In this document: positions 7,745 to 16,240 of the stretch, piece by piece
How the letters are laid out: each line of letters opens with the position of its first letter
How positions within the stretch are numbered: position 1 is the first letter of the stretch
From: Lachnospiraceae bacterium
GTDB taxonomy: Bacteria; Bacillota; Clostridia; Lachnospirales; Lachnospiraceae
Reading direction: 5' to 3'
Assembly (NCBI GenBank): GCA_029099805.1
Contig: JAQXOR010000137.1
Span: forward strand, 1-41,830
DNA length: 41,830 bases
Program-made: the position numbers and the translations under genes
Notes under the pieces: generated by a model
Databases searched by the model: none
Told to the model about the DNA's origin: nothing
The model's input: only the letters and a program-made list of their open reading frames with translations

Positions 7745-9454
7745 ATGATGAAGAGAACCAAGAAGAAGATTGCATTTTCCGCAATCGCAGTAGTGTTAAT
7801 CGCGGCAGCCGTGTTGCTGTACTTTGTACTGCGTGACAATGGACCGGTAAATGTGGGTGATGTTACCCCGACGGCAGCACCGACGGAAAGTGTGAATAAC
7901 GATAAGGAAGTGACGAAGGAGCCGACGGCAACAGCCGAGCTGAATGCTACGGATGCGCCGACTCCGACGGGGGAGGCCGGTACTCCGGTACCGACAGTCA
8001 CTCCGGAGGGAGAGTATCCGGGAGAGGAGGTAACGCCTGTTCCGGTTCCGACACCGAGCGGAGTACCGGACGGTATGGAAGTAATTCCGGCGCCGACCTT
8101 TGCACCGATTTCCACTCCGGAGGTTTATGTGACTGCTACGCCGATTCCGACGAAGAAGCCGACCGCAACCCCGAAGCCTACTGCTACACCAAAGCCGACG
8201 AAGGTAAAGGCGGAGTATTTCTATGAAGAGCTTGCAAAGATTTGTAGCCTTGACACGGAAGACCCGGTTAAGGCATTAAAGGAAAAGGGAATTATCCCGG
8301 CTGGTATCAATACCGATAAGGTAGTGCGCGAGGATGCGTTCGTGGTATTAAAGAATGCCTGCGAGTATTTAAAGCTGCCGTCTGACAGCTACATGGTATC
8401 CGTTGTTACTACCCTTGACCGTTTATCTGATGTAAGCGGTCTTACCGATACAGAGAAGGCAGCTGCATATTATCTGTATGCAAACGGCATTGTAGACGGT
8501 GTAAGTGATGGACTGTATACCCGTACCCGTAGCATCAAGCCGAAGGATTCCTTAAGTAAGGAAGATACCGACCTTTATCTTGCCCGTATGATTGGCATGG
8601 CAGAGAAGCGCGTACTTTCCCCGGACGGTCAAATGACGAGAACGTCCAACCTTAGAAACATGGACTTATATCCGTACCTTCTGGAGAGCATTCCGGATGC
8701 GTTCTATCTGAGAGCGTTTACAGCCATGTCTATGCGTGATACGGCAACCGGGAAGCTGATGTATGAATCTGGTATAGTTGATGGTGACGGTACCGTTTGG
8801 ATTGACGGTGGCGGAAACTATGCAAGCCCGACCATGTTCCGCAAGATTCATGGAGAAGGGGGAACGGCAGACCGTTTCCATCTCCTTGACAGCGTGGAGC
8901 TGGAAAAGAAGCTGGAGAGTGCCGTGGAGGAATATCTTACGAAAGCATTTAATGTAGACTATCGTACCACACCGACGGATGCGGAGTGGAAGAACTACAT
9001 GCTGGAAATGAACCGTGGTCTTGAAATGACGCATCCGGATGAGATTACGGACTTTGATAAGGATTACGTGGACAGCTACTTAAAGGTAATGAAGGAAAAT
9101 CACACGATCATCGAAAGTGACCTGGTTCGGGCGGAATCCTCTACCTTGCATGACTTCCTTGGATCTACCTACATCCGTTGCTACGTACACTACCGTGTAG
9201 TATCCTTTGACAGTACTGAGCCGGTATGGGTAGAGACGGAAAACATGATTGGAGATATAGACCCGCTCCTTTGTAACCTGACGCCGCAGATGTATACCAT
9301 GGTAAACCTGCATGACGTTAAGGAAGGGGAATGGAGAAACGGCTACTTTGATATCACCATTAATTATAATGCACAGCAGGGAATTGAGCCGATGAAGGTA
9401 TGGGAAGTGGTGTTCTCTGATGCCAATAATGATTATTCCATTACGGACTATTAA
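7745..9454 (+). CDS. Membrane-anchored Thr-Pro-rich protein with SLH-like segment
   Basis: About 569 residues. A Lys/Arg-rich start and one strong hydrophobic segment (about 8-27) make it an exported, N-terminally anchored protein. Residues ~40-155 are a low-complexity Thr/Pro/Glu linker with TPKPTATPKPT repeats, typical of cell-wall-spanning stalks in Lachnospiraceae. Residues ~160-280 resemble S-layer-homology repeats (FVVLKNACEYL, YLYANGIVDGVSDGLY, then a second block around IKPKDSLSKED). The C-terminal half is unrecognised. The start at 7745 (or 7748) is preferred over GTG 7736 because AAAGGAG at about 7727-7733 is correctly spaced. A terminator follows at 9476-9507. Confidence 0.7.
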   Translation: MMKRTKKKIAFSAIAVVLIAAAVLLYFVLRDNGPVNVGDVTPTAAPTESVNNDKEVTKEPTATAELNATDAPTPTGEAGTPVPTVTPEGEYPGEEVTPVPVPTPSGVPDGMEVIPAPTFAPISTPEVYVTATPIPTKKPTATPKPTATPKPTKVKAEYFYEELAKICSLDTEDPVKALKEKGIIPAGINTDKVVREDAFVVLKNACEYLKLPSDSYMVSVVTTLDRLSDVSGLTDTEKAAAYYLYANGIVDGVSDGLYTRTRSIKPKDSLSKEDTDLYLARMIGMAEKRVLSPDGQMTRTSNLRNMDLYPYLLESIPDAFYLRAFTAMSMRDTATGKLMYESGIVDGDGTVWIDGGGNYASPTMFRKIHGEGGTADRFHLLDSVELEKKLESAVEEYLTKAFNVDYRTTPTDAEWKNYMLEMNRGLEMTHPDEITDFDKDYVDSYLKVMKENHTIIESDLVRAESSTLHDFLGSTYIRCYVHYRVVSFDSTEPVWVETENMIGDIDPLLCNLTPQMYTMVNLHDVKEGEWRNGYFDITINYNAQQGIEPMKVWEVVFSDANNDYSITDY

Positions 9455-9475
9455 ATAACTGAAAGATTATGGAAA

Positions 9476-9507
9476 GAAGAGAATCCTTTGGGGATTCTTT
9501 TCTTTTT
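9476..9507 (+). terminator. Rho-independent terminator between the two surface-protein genes
   Basis: GAAGAGAATCC (9476-9486) pairs with GGATTCTTTTC (9492-9502) through a 5-base loop, then a T-rich run. The next gene's ribosome site follows immediately, so read-through may still express it. Confidence 0.7.
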
Positions 9508-9522
9508 GGAAAGGAGAATGCA

Positions 9523-10791
9523 ATGAAACGAAGGCAAAAAATGCGGGGCTTGCTTGGTATGCTGCTGTTATGCTGCCTTATGATACCTTATGTATTGGGA
9601 CCGCTGTACGAGGCAAGGGCCGCAGAAAACCAGATTACACCGACGGTTAACGGAGGATTTATCCGAAACGGCGGCTTCCGGTTGTCTCAGTTTTTGTATG
9701 ATTTGGATGGTACACTGACATTAAAGAATTCGTATCACTATGAGCCGGGCAGAAGAACCACGTACTACACGATAAATACGGTCTGGTCAAAGTACGAGAC
9801 CGGTACACGGGGAGTAGAGAAGGGATATCCGTTACTGACCGGTACCGAAGGAGTTGACTGGGTGTACTCCGGGGTAAGTGCAGAAGATAAGCAGACAAAT
9901 GATTGGGACAGTGTATCGTTTTCAACGTATACCTATACCCAGGAGAACATAAGACGCATGCTGGAGACGCTGTACGGTGAGCTGGAACCGGAGGTAAGAT
10001 ATAAGGTATATATGTCGGAGATATTTATCAGAAAAGAGCGGTATGCCGACCATACCTATGACCTGTATCCGGGAGTGGAGTATAAAAACCTTGATGCCAT
10101 CCGCGATATGGCGGCATGGACGCAGAAGACCTATAACCAGTTTCCTGCGTATTATGACATAGAGATGGAGTTTATTCTGCGCGGCGGTACCATTCAGGTA
10201 ATCTGCCTGGATATGGACAACGGAAATGAAGTCATCGAGGGGGCAGGGTATTCAAAGAAATATGTGTTTGGAGATGAGGTAAGGATTTTGCCGACACCGG
10301 CATTGACGGTAGACGGGGAAACGCTGGGCTATGCGCAAAAATATGGTATCGGCTTCGGTATGACCGGAAGCTTGAATTATACCGGATACCCGACACCGTT
10401 TACCTATCAGCAGTCGGATGTTGGTAAGAAGGTGTTCCTCGGTTATTCCAGGGATGTAACGCCTCCGCCGCCAATCACGGATACGCCGACGAACACGCCG
10501 ACACCAAGACCGACGAACACGCCGACCCCGACACCTACCAATGCACCGACACCGGCCCCTGGTATATCGGGAACACCGGCACCGTCTGGAACACCTTCTC
10601 CGTCAGACTTCCATATGGAGATACGAAAGAGCGGCCAGAAGGTGCAGATATATGCGGATGATTATAATGCATCCACGGATTCCTTAACCGACTTGCAGCC
10701 GTACCTTACGGATGATATAGCGGGTTCACCGGGCGGTATTCCGTCCACGGAGCAGGTAGCAATCAGAGCCAAGGCGCCGGGCTGGGAGTAA
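9523..10791 (+). CDS. Secreted Thr-Pro-rich surface protein, C-terminus possibly shortened
   Basis: About 422 residues with a clear signal peptide: basic MKRRQKMR, a Leu/Met-rich core, and a likely cut after EARA. The mature N-terminal part (about 35-310) is unrecognised. A TP linker (about 320-365, TNTPTPRPTNTPTPTP-like) leads to a short C-terminal segment (MEIRKSGQKVQIYADDYN and onward) that ends abruptly at KAPGWE. The abrupt end suggests a lost C-terminal domain. The ATG at 9523 has AAAGGAG six bases upstream; an ATG at 9469 sits in the terminator hairpin and is rejected. It shares linker style with the preceding gene and may be part of the same cell-surface set. Confidence 0.65.
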   Translation: MKRRQKMRGLLGMLLLCCLMIPYVLGPLYEARAAENQITPTVNGGFIRNGGFRLSQFLYDLDGTLTLKNSYHYEPGRRTTYYTINTVWSKYETGTRGVEKGYPLLTGTEGVDWVYSGVSAEDKQTNDWDSVSFSTYTYTQENIRRMLETLYGELEPEVRYKVYMSEIFIRKERYADHTYDLYPGVEYKNLDAIRDMAAWTQKTYNQFPAYYDIEMEFILRGGTIQVICLDMDNGNEVIEGAGYSKKYVFGDEVRILPTPALTVDGETLGYAQKYGIGFGMTGSLNYTGYPTPFTYQQSDVGKKVFLGYSRDVTPPPPITDTPTNTPTPRPTNTPTPTPTNAPTPAPGISGTPAPSGTPSPSDFHMEIRKSGQKVQIYADDYNASTDSLTDLQPYLTDDIAGSPGGIPSTEQVAIRAKAPGWE

Positions 10792-10806
10792 AGATGGGAA
10801 TATGGC

Positions 10807-10822
10807 CCGCTCGATGGAGCGG
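10807..10822 (+). terminator. Weak terminator-like hairpin
   Basis: CCGCTC and GAGCGG pair across a GATG loop just after the surface-protein stop. The following sequence is only moderately T-rich, so termination is uncertain. Confidence 0.35.
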
Positions 10823-10894
10823 ACTATTAATTTCTATACAGGCAAAATATTCATAACTAAAATTTGTGAAATGTGCAAAAAATAGTAATATGCA

Positions 10895-10923
10895 TTGCAA
10901 TTCGTTAGGAACTGTGATATAAT
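10895..10923 (+). promoter_or_regulatory. Sigma-A promoter of the AAA ATPase gene
   Basis: TTGCAA (10895-10900), 17-base spacer, perfect TATAAT (10918-10923). The gene start follows 47 bases later. Confidence 0.7.
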
Positions 10924-10969
10924 AACATTACTGGAATTTGTGTATTGCACAAAAATAAGGAGTGGTTTT

Positions 10970-12223
10970 GTGGAAATCAAGAGAGATGGATACCTGGAAC
11001 AACTAAAAATCAGAAGAGATAACGGAATGATAAAGATAATTACCGGAATTAGAAGGTGCGGAAAATCATTTCTGTTATTTGTTTTGTTTAAGAAGTACCT
11101 TATTGAGACCGGTGTAGCTAAAGACCATATTATTGAGATCGCGCTTGATGGTATCGAGAATGAAGAGTTGCGTGACCCTAAAATGTGTTTTCAGTATATA
11201 AAAGATTCCATGAAGGATGAACAAAGGTACTATATCCTTTTGGATGAGGTACAGTTTATGCCACGCTTTGAAGAGGTATTAAATAGTTTACTTCGTATAG
11301 GCAATGTCGATGTGTATGTGACAGGAAGTAATTCCAGGTTTTTATCTAGTGATATTGTTACGGAATTCCGTGGAAGAGGGGATGAGATTAGAGTTTATCC
11401 GTTATCTTTCAACGAGTTTTTTGATGCTTTTGGCGGAGACTATGACGATGCTTGGAATGAGTATGTGGTATATGGAGGGCTTCCTCAGGTCGCATTATTT
11501 TCAGAAGAGCGTCAAAAGGCAGAATACTTAAAAAACATATTTACCAATGTATATCTTAAAGATGTTGTAGAGCGAAATAAGATTCAGAACATTGACGAAA
11601 TCGGAACCTTAGTTGACATTCTCGCATCAGCGATTGGATCGCCTACGAATCCGACAAAATTATCGAATACATTTACCAGTGAGCGGGGAAGCAGCTACAG
11701 CAATAAAACAATATCGAATCATATTGACTACTTGACTGAGGCATTTTTGATATCGAAAGCAAATCGGTACGATATTAAAGGAAGAAAATATGTAGGTGCA
11801 AATTTGAAATACTATTTTTCCGATGTCGGGCTCAGAAATGCCAGATTGAATTTCAGACAACAGGAAATAACTCACATAATGGAAAATGTGATTTATAACG
11901 AACTGCTTGTGCGAGGTTATAATGTAGATGTTGGTGTCGTAGATGTAATGGCGAATAATATAGAGGGAAAGAGGGTTCATAAGAGTCTTGAAGTTGATTT
12001 TGTTGTTAATCAGGGAAGTCAGCGCTATTATATACAGGTTGCGTATGATATGTCTACGGAAGAAAAGAAAGCACAGGAGTTTCAGTCTCTGAGGAATATT
12101 CCGGATTCATTTAAGAAGATAGTAATAGTAAACGGCACACAAAAGCCATGGAGGAACGAGGAAGGGTTTGTGATAATGGGAATAAAGTATTTCCTTCTTC
12201 ACGCAAACAGCTTGGAGTTTTAG
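10970..12223 (+). CDS. ATP-binding protein, AAA_14 + DUF4143 type
   Basis: A 417-residue ATPase. Walker A is GIRRCGKS (about residues 25-32), Walker B-like YILLDEVQ is near 85, and a sensor-like VTGSNSRFLS follows. The C-terminal half carries the DUF4143 pattern (YLKDVVERNKI, then KLSNTFTS, then LEVDFVV near the end, which resembles a PD-(D/E)xK-like fold edge). The role of the family is not established. A GTG start at 10970 is chosen because AAGGAG lies 7 bases upstream, after the promoter. It is more AT-rich than its neighbours, consistent with acquisition. Confidence 0.82.
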   Translation: MEIKRDGYLEQLKIRRDNGMIKIITGIRRCGKSFLLFVLFKKYLIETGVAKDHIIEIALDGIENEELRDPKMCFQYIKDSMKDEQRYYILLDEVQFMPRFEEVLNSLLRIGNVDVYVTGSNSRFLSSDIVTEFRGRGDEIRVYPLSFNEFFDAFGGDYDDAWNEYVVYGGLPQVALFSEERQKAEYLKNIFTNVYLKDVVERNKIQNIDEIGTLVDILASAIGSPTNPTKLSNTFTSERGSSYSNKTISNHIDYLTEAFLISKANRYDIKGRKYVGANLKYYFSDVGLRNARLNFRQQEITHIMENVIYNELLVRGYNVDVGVVDVMANNIEGKRVHKSLEVDFVVNQGSQRYYIQVAYDMSTEEKKAQEFQSLRNIPDSFKKIVIVNGTQKPWRNEEGFVIMGIKYFLLHANSLEF

Positions 12224-12259
12224 AGACAGTAACCAAGGAGTCACGCTTGCGAAGGAATT

Positions 12260-12532
12260 ATGCTCCATGATGCGGTTCTGAAATACGGATATGACGGGGA
12301 GGAGTTTCTACGCATGTTTTTGCAGTCGGGTGTAGTAGAGCAAATTGAGAACGGAAATCCAAAGTATGTTGCCGGACGAAGCTTTCGTGATATTTTAGAA
12401 GCGATTTCTTATGAAGAGTTGTTAGGAAGATATGATACGCTTCATGAGGCTGATGTACAAAAGGCACTGGATGTATTGGATGCCCATATGGAGCAGAGCG
12501 AAAGTAGATTAAAGAATAATCATATAATATGA
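12260..12532 (+). CDS. Small protein of unknown function
   Basis: A 90-residue acidic, helix-rich protein starting MLHDAVLKYGYDGEEFLRMF. No family is recognised with confidence. GAAGGA sits only 3 bases from the ATG, so the start is uncertain. It begins 37 bases after the ATPase gene on the same strand and ends 8 bases before the convergent phosphatase gene. Cotranscription with the ATPase is plausible but unproven. It may be the 3' part of an eroded gene. Confidence 0.45.
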   Translation: MLHDAVLKYGYDGEEFLRMFLQSGVVEQIENGNPKYVAGRSFRDILEAISYEELLGRYDTLHEADVQKALDVLDAHMEQSESRLKNNHII

Positions 12533-12539
12533 CTGAAAA

Positions 12540-13373
12540 TCAGAGTACTACCATCTCCGGTTTTCGCTCTTTATATACCGCATAGTATTTGAAACCGCAG
12601 CTTTTCAGAAGCTCTGCGGTTTTCTTTATGTCTGCGCCCACATCAGACGGGGTGTGAGCATCGGAGCCGAGGGTAAGAAGCTCACCTCCAAGCTCTTTGT
12701 AACGGGTTAATATTTCTTTCTTTGGGTGCGGAAAGGAAAGCCCTTTTCTAAGCCCGGCTGTGTTTACCTCAAGTGCCTGACCGCGGGAGACGAGGGTGCG
12801 CAGTGTCTCATCAATTAAATCCATATAGTCACGTACCGCATAGTCCTTTATTAAGGAGACAGAGTCCGGAATATAGCGGATAATGTAGTCTAAGTGACCG
12901 AGAGAGTCAAAGCAGGTATGCTCTGCCACATTGGTCCGGATGTCCTCAAAGTAGCGGAGCAGACGGTCTCCCGGAAGCTCCCAGTATGCTTTATAATAGG
13001 GGTCCAGTTCATCTACTACATGTGTAGAACCAATCACAAAATCAAAGGGATGAGCTGCAAGTAACGTATTCATTCTTTCTCGTAAATCCGGGCGGTCCGG
13101 ACGAAGTCCCAGCTCTATGCCGAGTAAAAGCGCCGGCTGGGAAGCATCTGTAGTATCGACAGGAGTGCTTTCTTTTAAGGGAAGCAGCTCGTGAAAATAT
13201 TTCTTTGTATCAAAAACGAACAGGGTATCATCCCCCGGAAAATCCAAATCCATGTGGTCGGTAAAGCAAAGGGCGAAAAGGCCCGCTTTCTTCGCAGCAG
13301 CAAGCATGGAGGCAGGCTCTGCTTTTGAGTCGCTGGAAAATTCGGTATGGGTGTGGGTGTCGGCTAATTTCAT
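12540..13373 (-). CDS. PHP-family histidinol-phosphatase
   Basis: A 277-residue PHP-domain phosphoesterase of the HisJ/HisK type, converting histidinol phosphate to histidinol. Metal-binding motifs are DTHTHTEFSSD at the N-terminus, CFTDHMDL (about 36-43), a VIGSTHVVD block and a C-terminal GSDAHTPSDVG. No other his genes are nearby, so the exact substrate remains inferred. AAAGGA lies upstream of the ATG on the minus strand. It follows rqcH by 48 bases and may share its transcript. Confidence 0.85.
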   Translation of the reverse strand: MKLADTHTHTEFSSDSKAEPASMLAAAKKAGLFALCFTDHMDLDFPGDDTLFVFDTKKYFHELLPLKESTPVDTTDASQPALLLGIELGLRPDRPDLRERMNTLLAAHPFDFVIGSTHVVDELDPYYKAYWELPGDRLLRYFEDIRTNVAEHTCFDSLGHLDYIIRYIPDSVSLIKDYAVRDYMDLIDETLRTLVSRGQALEVNTAGLRKGLSFPHPKKEILTRYKELGGELLTLGSDAHTPSDVGADIKKTAELLKSCGFKYYAVYKERKPEMVVL

Positions 13374-13421
13374 AGGAAATCCTTTCTGTATGCAGGGTGA
13401 GTAATGATTCGCCGGAGCGTT

Positions 13422-15188
13422 CTAGTCATTTATTTCTGTCAGCCCGGAAATATCCGGAGTTGCCATAAGAGAGTAGTTGGTGTAATAAACGACAAAGCCC
13501 GGTTTTGCGCCATTCGGTTTTTTGACCTGTTTTTTGTCAACATAATCGATTTCGACTTTTCCTGCATCCTTGTTCTTTGAGTAGAAGGCAGCCAGAGCAC
13601 CTGCATCTTCAAATACGTGGTCCGGGATAGCTCTGCCGTCATTTTTTAAAATCACATGGGAACCGGCGCAGTCCTTTGCATGGAACCACCAGTCGTTACC
13701 GTTTGCAAATTCAAAGGTGAGATAATCGTTCTGGTAGTTATTTTTACCGACATAAATATCAAAGCCGTCAGAAGTGCGATAATGGAGCGGTTTTGATGTG
13801 ATACGAACCTTTTTCTCTTTTTTTCCTCTGCCGCCGTTTGCAGCCATGGCATGCTTTTTCAGGTAGCCGTATTCGGTAAGTTCTGCTTTAATCTGTACTA
13901 AATCCTCCTCGTGTCTTGCAATTTCCAGAGAATTTTTGATAGATTCCAGATGAAGAATCGCGGACTTTGTTTCTTCTACTTGCGTAGAAAGAGCTTCGAA
14001 AGTACGTTTCAGCTTCGAATATCGCTCAAAATAACGCTTTGCATTGTCAAGCGCAGACAGAGTCTCGTCAAGCGGAATGGTAAGGGGTTCATTGGTATAA
14101 TAGTTTGTAACGGTAGTTTCCTTTGCACCCGGCTCTACACTGTAGCCGTAGGCTGTCAGAAGTTCCCCATAGACCTTGTATTTTTCCCGTGATTCCGTAT
14201 CTTTTAATTGTTTTAACTGTAAATCGTACTTTTTTACTTCACGCTCTAACGCAGACTGGAGCACTCGGCGTAAATCAGAGGAGCGCTGACGGATTCTTGT
14301 TACCGTATTTTTCTCGGAATAAAACTCTTGCAGCAGAGCGGAAACGGAAGAAAAGTCTTCTGCTTCATAATCATCTTCTTTATACAGGGTAAGCGCGGTG
14401 GCCGAAAATGCAATCGGTTCGCCGTCCTTTCGAATCAGGTTCGGCAGAAAGACTCCTGCTTTAATATCCTCCATAAGTTCTGTAAAGACACGGAACAGGT
14501 GCCTGATAAAATCCTCAGAAAACTCCGCTGCCGGGAGGTCCGGAGAAAGTCCGGCACGATGGCAGAGCTCGTTTGCGGTTTGCGGAGAAAGACCGGTAAA
14601 GGTCGTATAAAGAGATTTGCCAAGCGGCATCGGTTTTTCACGTAAAACCAGAAACTCTTCAAAGGAAACAGTCAGCGGATTTAACTTTTCCTGTGTCTGC
14701 GGAATGAAATACGGTCGGCCTGGTAATACCTCTCTGACGGAGCTTACCATACCGGAAACACGTTTAATGGCATCCAAAATGATGCCGTTTTCATCGACGA
14801 GAATAATGTTGCTGTGTTTTCCCATCAATTCCACCATGATATGTTTTCTACAGATGTCTCCCAACTCATTCAAATGCTCCACCGTGAAATCGACAATGCG
14901 TTCCAGTCCCGGCTGTGTCACTGAGAGAATACGGGCACTGTTAAAGTGCTTCCGAAGAAGCATACAAAAATTCGGCGCGGAAAGAGGGCTCTGTTTGCTT
15001 TCGTCTGTCAGATAAAGAAGCGGCAGGGAAGCATCCGCGGAAATCAGCAGTTTATAGGTGTCGTAATTTTTTATTTGTAACTGCAGTTCATCCTTTTCCG
15101 GCTGGGCAATCTTAATAATACGTCCGCCGGTCAGTGTATCGGAAAGCTCCTTTACGAGAGCTGCAGTCATAAGTCCGTCAAAAGCCAT
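13422..15188 (-). CDS. rqcH: RqcH / NFACT family ribosome quality-control protein (FbpA-like)
   Basis: A 588-residue NFACT protein. NFACT-N starts at MAFDGLMTAALVKEL, the middle has a coiled coil (about 290-435), and the C-terminal NFACT-R domain holds DWWFHAKDCAGSHVIL (about 495-510). In Bacillus subtilis RqcH binds split 50S subunits carrying peptidyl-tRNA and directs C-terminal alanine tailing of stalled chains. Older annotation calls the family fibronectin-binding protein. The minus-strand leader has a 13-bp hairpin at 15210-15236. Its closeness to the MutS2-like gene at 20525 is worth noting but does not form an operon. Confidence 0.9.
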   Translation of the reverse strand: MAFDGLMTAALVKELSDTLTGGRIIKIAQPEKDELQLQIKNYDTYKLLISADASLPLLYLTDESKQSPLSAPNFCMLLRKHFNSARILSVTQPGLERIVDFTVEHLNELGDICRKHIMVELMGKHSNIILVDENGIILDAIKRVSGMVSSVREVLPGRPYFIPQTQEKLNPLTVSFEEFLVLREKPMPLGKSLYTTFTGLSPQTANELCHRAGLSPDLPAAEFSEDFIRHLFRVFTELMEDIKAGVFLPNLIRKDGEPIAFSATALTLYKEDDYEAEDFSSVSALLQEFYSEKNTVTRIRQRSSDLRRVLQSALEREVKKYDLQLKQLKDTESREKYKVYGELLTAYGYSVEPGAKETTVTNYYTNEPLTIPLDETLSALDNAKRYFERYSKLKRTFEALSTQVEETKSAILHLESIKNSLEIARHEEDLVQIKAELTEYGYLKKHAMAANGGRGKKEKKVRITSKPLHYRTSDGFDIYVGKNNYQNDYLTFEFANGNDWWFHAKDCAGSHVILKNDGRAIPDHVFEDAGALAAFYSKNKDAGKVEIDYVDKKQVKKPNGAKPGFVVYYTNYSLMATPDISGLTEIND

Positions 15189-15209
15189 GGTACTATCCTT
15201 TCTGAAACC

Positions 15210-15236
15210 GGAAGCATTGAATGATTCAGTGTTTCC
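15210..15236. repeat. 13-bp hairpin in the rqcH leader
   Basis: GGAAGCATTGAAT and ATTCAGTGTTTCC pair fully with two G-U wobbles and a single-base centre. On the minus strand it lies between a weak -10 (TATACT at 15255-15260) and the rqcH ribosome site. It lacks a T run there, so it is not a simple terminator. The sequence resembles the terminator at 19013-19039. Confidence 0.5.
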
Positions 15237-15298
15237 TTAGAGTACTTTTCGAACAGTATACCATATTTTTTCGGAAAAGAGAACAGGTTAAAGAAAAA

Positions 15299-15352
15299 AG
15301 AGTGTGGAATAGAGTGTGGAATAGAGTGTGGAAGAGTGCAGAAGAGTGCGGA
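15299..15352 (+). repeat. Five tandem AGAGTG-type repeats upstream of the response regulator
   Basis: AGAGTGTGGAAT occurs twice (15299-15310, 15311-15322). Three 10-base units follow: AGAGTGTGGA, AGAGTGCAGA and AGAGTGCGGA (to 15352). The array ends 11 bases before the -35 of the promoter at 15364. It could be a regulator-binding array or replication slippage. Confidence 0.7.
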
Positions 15353-15363
15353 AAGAATTCAGG

Positions 15364-15392
15364 TTGCGCTCGTTTTTCGAAAGGTCTATAAT
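15364..15392 (+). promoter_or_regulatory. Promoter of the response regulator gene
   Basis: TTGCGC (15364-15369), 17-base spacer, perfect TATAAT (15387-15392). About 85 bases of leader precede the start codon. Confidence 0.6.
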
Positions 15393-15482
15393 AAAGCTGT
15401 TATGAGAAGCGGAGGAGTCAATAAGAAGGAGAAACTCGTTCGAATTAACGCTATTGTATGGAAAGTGAGTGAGGAGATTGCG

Positions 15483-16151
15483 ATGGAAAAGAAAATACTG
15501 ATTATTGATGATGATTTGCATATCGGCAATGTATTGGAAGAGTTCTTAACGAAGGAAGGCTACTGTGTGCTGCGGGCATATTCCGGGACGGAGGCATTGC
15601 TTTTGCTGAAGCATACAACACCGGATTTAATCTTATTGGACTTGATGCTTCCGGGCTTAAACGGTGAGGAAATTTTGCCGCAGATTCATGGAATTCCGGT
15701 CATTGTGGTAAGTGCAAAGGTGGATGTGGACAGTAAGGTAAATTTATTGCTAGGCGGAGCCGCGGACTACGTGACAAAGCCGTTTCATACAAAGGAGCTT
15801 CTTGCGCGGATAGCCATACAGCTTCGAAATGCCGGAACATCAGATGCAGCAGGATTATTGTCCTTTGAGGAGATAACGATGAATACGGATACACATAACG
15901 TGATGACAGGGGATACTGACATTAAACTTACCCGTACAGAATATGCAATCCTAAAGCTGCTGTTGCAAAATCCGACACAGGTAATCACAAAATCGATGCT
16001 TCTTGACAGGATTTCTGAGGATACGCCGGATTGTACGGAAAGCTCTCTGAAAATGCATGTGAGCAATCTGCGGAAAAAGCTCAGAGAGGGAAGCGGAAAG
16101 GATTATATCGAAGCTGTCTGGGGTATCGGGTTTAAATTACGGACAGAGTAA
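15483..16151 (+). CDS. OmpR/PhoB-family response regulator
   Basis: 222 residues. The receiver domain has the acidic pocket at IIDDD (residues 7-9), the phosphorylated aspartate D53 in LILLDLMLPG and the lysine in YVTKPFH. The C-terminal winged helix (about 130-222) has the usual TRTEYAILKLLL and AVWGIGFKL motifs. The ATG at 15483 has GAGGAG upstream, so the longer frame from 15336 is not used. Its partner kinase is probably at 18080. It probably binds the four TCTTTAC boxes just after its own stop codon to activate the ABC genes. Confidence 0.92.
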   Translation: MEKKILIIDDDLHIGNVLEEFLTKEGYCVLRAYSGTEALLLLKHTTPDLILLDLMLPGLNGEEILPQIHGIPVIVVSAKVDVDSKVNLLLGGAADYVTKPFHTKELLARIAIQLRNAGTSDAAGLLSFEEITMNTDTHNVMTGDTDIKLTRTEYAILKLLLQNPTQVITKSMLLDRISEDTPDCTESSLKMHVSNLRKKLREGSGKDYIEAVWGIGFKLRTE

Positions 16152-16152
16152 A

Positions 16153-16210
16153 TCTTTACCGAATCTTTACTGCTTTCTTTACCGTTTTCTTTACGAAGCT
16201 GTGCTACACT
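16153..16210 (+). promoter_or_regulatory. Four TCTTTAC direct repeats and -10 upstream of the ABC operon
   Basis: TCTTTAC starts at 16153, 16164, 16176 and 16188, that is at 11-12 base spacing, one helical turn. A TACACT -10 follows at 16205-16210 with no good -35. This is the typical layout of a promoter activated by an OmpR-family regulator bound to direct repeats. Confidence 0.65.
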
Positions 16211-16240
16211 TCTGACATCATAGAAAAGGAGGATAACGGA

